Source of the DNA: Streptomyces sp. CB01249
GTDB taxonomy: Bacteria > Actinomycetota > Actinomycetes > Streptomycetales > Streptomycetaceae
Reading direction: 5' to 3'
Assembly (NCBI RefSeq): GCF_001905735.1
Contig: NZ_LISW01000001.1
Location: 303,947 to 367,946 of the forward strand
DNA: 64,000 bases
Shown: positions 60,257-64,000 of the stretch, in pieces
Numbering within the stretch: the stretch's first letter is position 1
How the letters are laid out: every line of letters begins with the position of its first letter
Made by a program: the position numbers and the translations under genes
The notes under the pieces: model-generated
What the model was told of the DNA's origin: nothing
The model's database searches: none
The model's input: the letters and a program-made list of their open reading frames with translations, nothing else

Positions 60257-60285
60257 TTGCCCCTGCGCCTGAATGCGCTTACATT
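60257..60285 (+). promoter_or_regulatory. LacI-type operator overlapping the GH3 gene promoter
   Basis: -35 TTGCCC (60257-60262) and -10 TACATT (60280-60285) have a 17-base spacer. The 14-base operator TGAATGCGCTTACA (60270-60283) overlaps the spacer and -10, so the LacI-type regulator encoded at 51202 would block this promoter, and perhaps the divergent EEP/GH13 one. Confidence 0.7.
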
Positions 60286-60381
60286 CTGCTGCGAGCGACG
60301 TTAGCCCGCCGTTGTTCCGTCCGGCAAGGCTCCCGCCCGGGAGACCGCTCGCCCCCGCTATCCGGTTACGAAGGACCCGAC

Positions 60382-62529
60382 ATGCTCCGATCGCACGACG
60401 ACAAGGTCAAGGAACTCCTCGGCCGGATGACGACCGAGGAGAAGCTCGGCCAGGTCCAGCAGCTGACCTGGACCGGGGACACGGGTCCTGGCGGCGGCCA
60501 GACGAAGGAGATCGAGGCGCTGGCCCGGGCCGGGCGGCTCGGTTCGGTGCTGAACCTGCACGGTGCGAAGTGGACCAACGACCTCCAGCGGCTCGCCGTG
60601 GAAGAGTCCCGGCTCGGCATCCCGCTGCTCTTCGGCTTCGACGTCATCCACGGCTTCTGGACGACCTTCCCGATCCCGCTCGCGCAGGCGTCGGCCTTCG
60701 ACCCGGCCGTGGCGGAGACCGACGCCCGGGTGTCGGCCGCCGAGACCCGCTCGCAGGGCGTGCGCTGGACGTTCTCGCCGATGATGGACGTGACGAACGA
60801 GCCGCGCTGGGGCCGGATCGCCGAATCGAGCGGCGAGGACCCGTATCTGAACGCCGTCCTGGCCGTGGCGAAGGTACGCGGCTACCAGGGGCCCGCCGAC
60901 GGCTCGGGGCTCCGGTCCGAGGAGCACGTCGCGGCCTGCGCCAAGCACTTCGTGGCCTACGGCGGTGCCGAGGGCGGCCGGGACTACAACACCGTGGACA
61001 TCTCCGAGCAGCGGCTGCGCAACCACTACCTGCCGCCGTTCAAGGCCGCGCTGGACGCGGGCGCGGCGACGGTGATGGCCGCGTTCAACACGGTGGGGGG
61101 CGTTCCCGCGCACGCCAACAGCCACACCATGAACGGCATCCTCAAGGGTGAGTGGGACTTCGACGGCTTCGTGGTCAGCGACTACACGGGCGTCATGGAG
61201 CTGGTCGCGCACGGTTACGCCGAGGACGCGGCGCACGCCGCCGAACTCGCGCTCACGCACGGCCTGGACATGGAGATGGTGTCCACGCACATCGCGGACC
61301 ACGGCGCGGACCTGCTCGACGCGGGCCGCATCAGCATGGAACGCCTGGACGACGCCGTGACTCGCATCCTGCGCCTGAAGTACGCCCTCGGCCTCTTCGA
61401 CGACCCGTACACCGACGAGGCGGCCGAGATCGCCGGCCCCACCGCCGAGGCACGGGCCGCCGCGCGGGAGGCCGCCGCCCGGTCGATGGTGCTCCTGAAG
61501 AACGAGGGCGGTGTCCTGCCGCTGAAGCCGGGCGGCACGATCGCCGTGGTCGGCCCGCACGCCGACTCCACGGACCAGCACGGCACCTGGGCGGGCCCCG
61601 GCCGACTGGTGTTCGACACGGTGAGCGTGCTCGACGCGATCCGCGCGGCCGCGCCGGACGCCGACGTCCGGCACTCCGGCGGCGGTGACCCGGCGATGGC
61701 CGCGGCAGCCGCCTGGGCGGCCGACGTCACCGTCGTCGTGGTCGGCGAGGACTCCGCGATCAGCGGCGAGGCCGCCTCGCGCAGCGAGATCGACCTCCCC
61801 GCGGGCCAGCAGCAGCTGATCGAGGCCGTCGCGGCGACCGGCAAGCCCTTCGTGGTCGTCCTCGTCAACGGCCGCCCGCTCACCATCGGCGGCTGGGTGG
61901 ACCGCGCACCGGCCGTCCTGGAGGCGTGGCACGCGGGCATCGAGGCGGGGAACGCGGTCGCGGACCTCCTGTTCGGCGCGGTCAACCCGGGTGGCAAGCT
62001 GCCGGTCTCCTTCCCCCGCACGGTCGGCCAGATCCCGGTCTACTACAACCGGGAGGCGACGGGCCGCCCCTACGACGCGGCGGAGAAGTACGTCTCCAAG
62101 TACCTGGACCTGCCGGACGGCCCGCAGTTCGTCTTCGGCCACGGGCTGAGCTACACCACCTTCACGACCGGTGAACCGCGGCTGAGCCGCACCGAGATCG
62201 CGGTGGACGCCCTGGAACGCGGCGAGACCGTCGAGATCACGGTCCCCGTCGCCAACACCGGCGACCGCACCGGCGACGAGGTCGTCCAGCTCTACATCCA
62301 CGACGTCGCGGCGTCCGTGGTCCAGCCGGTCCGCAGGCTCCGCGCCTTCGAACGCGTCACCCTGGCCCCGGGCGAGGAGCGCCTGCTCCGCTTCACGCTG
62401 ACCGCGGAAGACCTCGGCTACTGGACCAACGACCCCTCGGGCACGTACGTCCTGGAACGCGGCCGCATCGACATCTACACGGGCACGAGCTCGGCAGCGA
62501 CGACCCGGGGGAGCCTGCGGCTGGTGTGA
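60382..62529 (+). CDS. bglX: GH3 beta-glucosidase
   Basis: The ATG at 60382 follows AAGGA and gives 715 residues, the normal length for BglX-type enzymes; no signal peptide is seen. The (alpha/beta)8 domain has GFDVIHGFWTTFPIPLAQA, AKHFVAYG (Lys188/His189) and the nucleophile in GFVVSDYTG (Asp267). A second alpha/beta domain and a C-terminal Fn3-like domain (VEITVPVANTGDRTGDEVVQ) complete the family layout. It cleaves beta-linked glucose (or xylose) from oligosaccharides. A LacI-type operator sits on its promoter. Confidence 0.9.
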   Translation: MLRSHDDKVKELLGRMTTEEKLGQVQQLTWTGDTGPGGGQTKEIEALARAGRLGSVLNLHGAKWTNDLQRLAVEESRLGIPLLFGFDVIHGFWTTFPIPLAQASAFDPAVAETDARVSAAETRSQGVRWTFSPMMDVTNEPRWGRIAESSGEDPYLNAVLAVAKVRGYQGPADGSGLRSEEHVAACAKHFVAYGGAEGGRDYNTVDISEQRLRNHYLPPFKAALDAGAATVMAAFNTVGGVPAHANSHTMNGILKGEWDFDGFVVSDYTGVMELVAHGYAEDAAHAAELALTHGLDMEMVSTHIADHGADLLDAGRISMERLDDAVTRILRLKYALGLFDDPYTDEAAEIAGPTAEARAAAREAAARSMVLLKNEGGVLPLKPGGTIAVVGPHADSTDQHGTWAGPGRLVFDTVSVLDAIRAAAPDADVRHSGGGDPAMAAAAAWAADVTVVVVGEDSAISGEAASRSEIDLPAGQQQLIEAVAATGKPFVVVLVNGRPLTIGGWVDRAPAVLEAWHAGIEAGNAVADLLFGAVNPGGKLPVSFPRTVGQIPVYYNREATGRPYDAAEKYVSKYLDLPDGPQFVFGHGLSYTTFTTGEPRLSRTEIAVDALERGETVEITVPVANTGDRTGDEVVQLYIHDVAASVVQPVRRLRAFERVTLAPGEERLLRFTLTAEDLGYWTNDPSGTYVLERGRIDIYTGTSSAATTRGSLRLV

Positions 62530-62534
62530 GGCCC

Positions 62535-62568
62535 CCCGTGCTCCGCCGTGGCCGGAGCGGAGCACGGG
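62535..62568. terminator. Bidirectional terminator after the GH3 gene
   Basis: CCCGTGCTCCGC pairs perfectly with GCGGAGCACGGG over a 10-base loop, six bases after the GH3 stop and just before the convergent PUA/EVE-like gene's stop at 62577. Confidence 0.85.
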
Positions 62569-62576
62569 CGGCCCGA

Positions 62577-63053
62577 TCACACCAGGTACTGGCCGAGAAC
62601 CGAAGTGCGGGTCTTGAGCATCGGCTGGAGCTCCCGTCGAAGTAGATCGGCGTCCGGCTCGGGAAGCACCAACGACGCACGGCGTATCCGCGCACTCCAG
62701 GACTTCGGGTCTGGGAAGACCTGGAGTTGTGGAACAAGATCGGAAAGGATGACTCCGTCATGGCGCCGGGCGAGCCCGTGCACGCGCAGTGTGCATCCTG
62801 AGGTGAAGACCTTGGCACCGAAGGATAGGGGCTCTGCAAGCGACGTGACCTCGGAGGTGGCGGTCGCATGACCCATGATCCGGCCACGGTCGCGGCCGGG
62901 ATTGCGGTAGCAGGCTCGTGTTGTGTAGACGAATATCTCGTCGTCCTTTTCCGGGAATCCGGTGGTACGTCCGGCAGGGAAGGCCATGCGCTGGTTCTCC
63001 AGCACCCAGCTCAGGGGCTCCCGGTCACCGATGATGATGAGGTGCGTCGCCAT
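62577..63053 (-). CDS. PUA/EVE-like protein
   Basis: The 158-residue protein begins MATHLIIIGDREPLSWVLEN and has EKDDEIFVYTTRACYRNPGR and GRIMGHATATSEV, features that resemble the PUA-like EVE/ASCH folds, which recognise modified bases in DNA or RNA; similarity is partial. Its ATG overlaps the RAMA-domain gene stop by one base (TGATG), making the two an operon. With no nuclease or methylase beside it, it might be a reader of modified bases. The assignment is tentative. Confidence 0.55.
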   Translation of the reverse strand: MATHLIIIGDREPLSWVLENQRMAFPAGRTTGFPEKDDEIFVYTTRACYRNPGRDRGRIMGHATATSEVTSLAEPLSFGAKVFTSGCTLRVHGLARRHDGVILSDLVPQLQVFPDPKSWSARIRRASLVLPEPDADLLRRELQPMLKTRTSVLGQYLV

Positions 63054-63475
63054 CAGGCCTCGCCTCGCAGGCGGTCGCGCAGGTCCTGGAGACGGACCTC
63101 GTTGTCGTCCTTGAGCACGTACTTGCCGTACCCGTTGATGTCGACGCCGGTCTGGGCCTTCAACGCGGGCGAGGGCTTGGAGAACTCGCGGCCGTCCTCG
63201 ATCTCGATCCAGCCGTCCGGCGTCACGGTGGCCTCATGGGTCAGTCCGCGACGCGGCTGTACGTGGACCAGCTTGTCCCCGGGCTTGAGCAGACCGGCCT
63301 TGATGAACGGCATCAGGTCCCCGGGGCGGCGCCCCGGGGTGGTGGCCGGCCGCTGGGCCGGGTCTGCCAGGAGGAGTCGCCGCAACACGTCATTGGGGGT
63401 GTCCACCAGGGGTTCGCTGTGGTGTTGCAGGAAGGCGAACACCTCGTCGTCGATCTCGATGGTACGGGTGGCCAC
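63053..63475 (-). CDS. RAMA-domain protein with ribbon-helix-helix-like N-terminus
   Basis: The GTG at 63475 gives 140 residues; a longer frame to 63874 is unsupported. The N-terminal 40 residues (TRTIEIDDEVFAFLQHHSEP, then NDVLRRLLLA) resemble the dimerising ribbon-helix-helix of SeqA. Residues about 55-125 match the RAMA domain (LMPFIKAGLLKPGDKL, then EATVTPDGWIEIEDGREFSKPSPA), found in proteins linked to restriction or modified-DNA recognition. It probably binds DNA together with the PUA/EVE-like partner. No such regulatory partners as a methylase are in the window. Confidence 0.75.
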   Translation of the reverse strand: MATRTIEIDDEVFAFLQHHSEPLVDTPNDVLRRLLLADPAQRPATTPGRRPGDLMPFIKAGLLKPGDKLVHVQPRRGLTHEATVTPDGWIEIEDGREFSKPSPALKAQTGVDINGYGKYVLKDDNEVRLQDLRDRLRGEA

Positions 63476-63512
63476 GACCGTCTTCCAATCTGTAGACTCC
63501 AGTGATCTGAAG

Positions 63513-63518
63513 TGTAGA
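63513..63518 (-). promoter_or_regulatory. -10-like element before the RAMA-domain gene
   Basis: TACACT on the minus strand, 38 bases upstream of the GTG, is a good -10 match. The region also has two TGTAGA motifs (about 63491 and 63515). The 283-base gap 63476-63758 otherwise shows no gene. Confidence 0.3.
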
Positions 63519-63758
63519 AGTCTGGCGGCGTGGGCGCAAGAGGCTTTAGACCCTGCTTCGCGCAGGCCGACACGGGAGTCCGGGGTGACCGCCCCCGGCA
63601 TGCGGGGACGCAACGACAGAGGCCCCGACGCACTCGATGAAGAGCGGCGAGGCCTCAGTTGGGTATCGGCTGATTCCGGAAGGCGATACTCCCTGGATAT
63701 CCCGGGAGGTCTCGATCTGCGCCCCCGGGCGTTCACGCGATCTGTTTGCTTCGGACGA

Positions 63759-64000
63759 TCAGCAGGGCCAGTTCGTGCAGCACGTGGCGGTCTGCGGGCG
63801 CGGCAGGGGAGTGAGCCGGCTCCAGGCGCCGGTGACAGCGGCTGCCGTCTCCATTCCCGCGGCCGTCGGGGCACCGGACTTCAGGCGGTGTGTCAGACGG
63901 ACGACGTCCAGAACGGTGTCCCGGTCGCCGTCAGCCACGGCGCGGTCCATCTCTCGCGATGCCCCTGCAGGCCGAGGGCCTGACCGGCGTGCCCCGCCCG
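63759..64000 (-). CDS. Possible partial and frameshifted small gene
   Basis: An open frame on the minus strand runs in from the right edge and ends at 63759 (residues around MDRAVADGDRDTVLDVVRLT, then HRLKSGAPTAAGMETAAAVT). The last third becomes Cys/Trp-rich and unconvincing, while the next frame downstream reads a more natural HVLHELALLIVRSKQIA ending near 63740. A frameshift near 63815 could join them. Without the sequence beyond 64000 this cannot be settled. No family is recognised. Confidence 0.3.
   Translation of the reverse strand, partial: GGARRSGPRPAGASREMDRAVADGDRDTVLDVVRLTHRLKSGAPTAAGMETAAAVTGAWSRLTPLPRPQTATCCTNWPC

Overview
The window is a GC-rich actinobacterial chromosome segment, almost certainly from a Streptomyces. 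Codon third positions are nearly all G or C, GTG and TTG starts are common, and neighbouring genes often overlap by ATGA, GTGA or TGATG. Gene content is typical of the genus: an aerobic-type cobalamin cluster with a cobalamin riboswitch, RICIN-tailed secreted enzymes, DUF397/XRE and HATPase regulators, and a LacI-controlled sugar locus.

Left part (1-16.6 kb). The end of a nitrate/sulfite reductase flavoprotein gene is followed by a molybdate transporter (modA and a fused modBC), a von Willebrand A protein, and the cobalamin cluster: cobL-cobM, cbiD, cobK, cobH-cobIJ, cobG and cobN. cobN is preceded by a cobalamin riboswitch. An L,D-transpeptidase gene closes the block.

Secreted-protein block (16.7-26.3 kb). 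It encodes a SpaA/Cna-B repeat surface protein without a sortase signal, a ThuA-like protein with a RICIN tail, a RICIN plus beta-helix protein, a GH18 chitinase-like protein with a RICIN tail, an AraC regulator and a small I36-like secreted protein.

Accessory region (26.2-48.7 kb). Regulatory and immunity-like genes (two tandem DUF397, XRE, HATPase, DUF6928, orphan immunity-like proteins) surround an insert of about 31.0-43.6 kb. The insert holds a TerD-BRCT-exonuclease fusion, a fragment resembling a tRNA 3' end, and a compact cluster with overlapping genes. That cluster comprises a Nudix hydrolase, a dNMP-kinase-like protein, a DUF4254-kinase-nucleotidyltransferase fusion, a phosphoribosyltransferase, a family 9 glycosyltransferase, an APH-like protein, an SDR and a histidine phosphatase. 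Divergently from it run a regulator, an isochorismatase-like hydrolase and a flavoprotein. I recognise no characterised pathway for this cluster, and it is the best candidate here for an undescribed system. The insert edges carry gene debris: a methyltransferase remnant on the left whose intact paralogue lies at 45.8-46.5 kb, and on the right fragments of a gene type found intact at 29.5-30.0 kb. Right of the insert are an ArsR-MFS operon, the methyltransferase, a TipA-like MerR regulator with its typical 19-bp-spacer promoter, and two more immunity-like genes.

Right part (48.7-64 kb). It encodes an AAC(3)-family acetyltransferase, a secreted lamin-tail-domain protein, and a carbohydrate-use locus: LacI regulator, ABC importer, Fn3-like protein, sulfatase, GH13 alpha-glucosidase, EEP-family phosphatase and GH3 beta-glucosidase. 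A 14-base LacI-type operator recurs before the regulator, the ABC operon and the GH3 gene, tying them into one regulon. The window ends with a RAMA-domain protein paired with a PUA/EVE-like protein and a possibly frameshifted partial gene.
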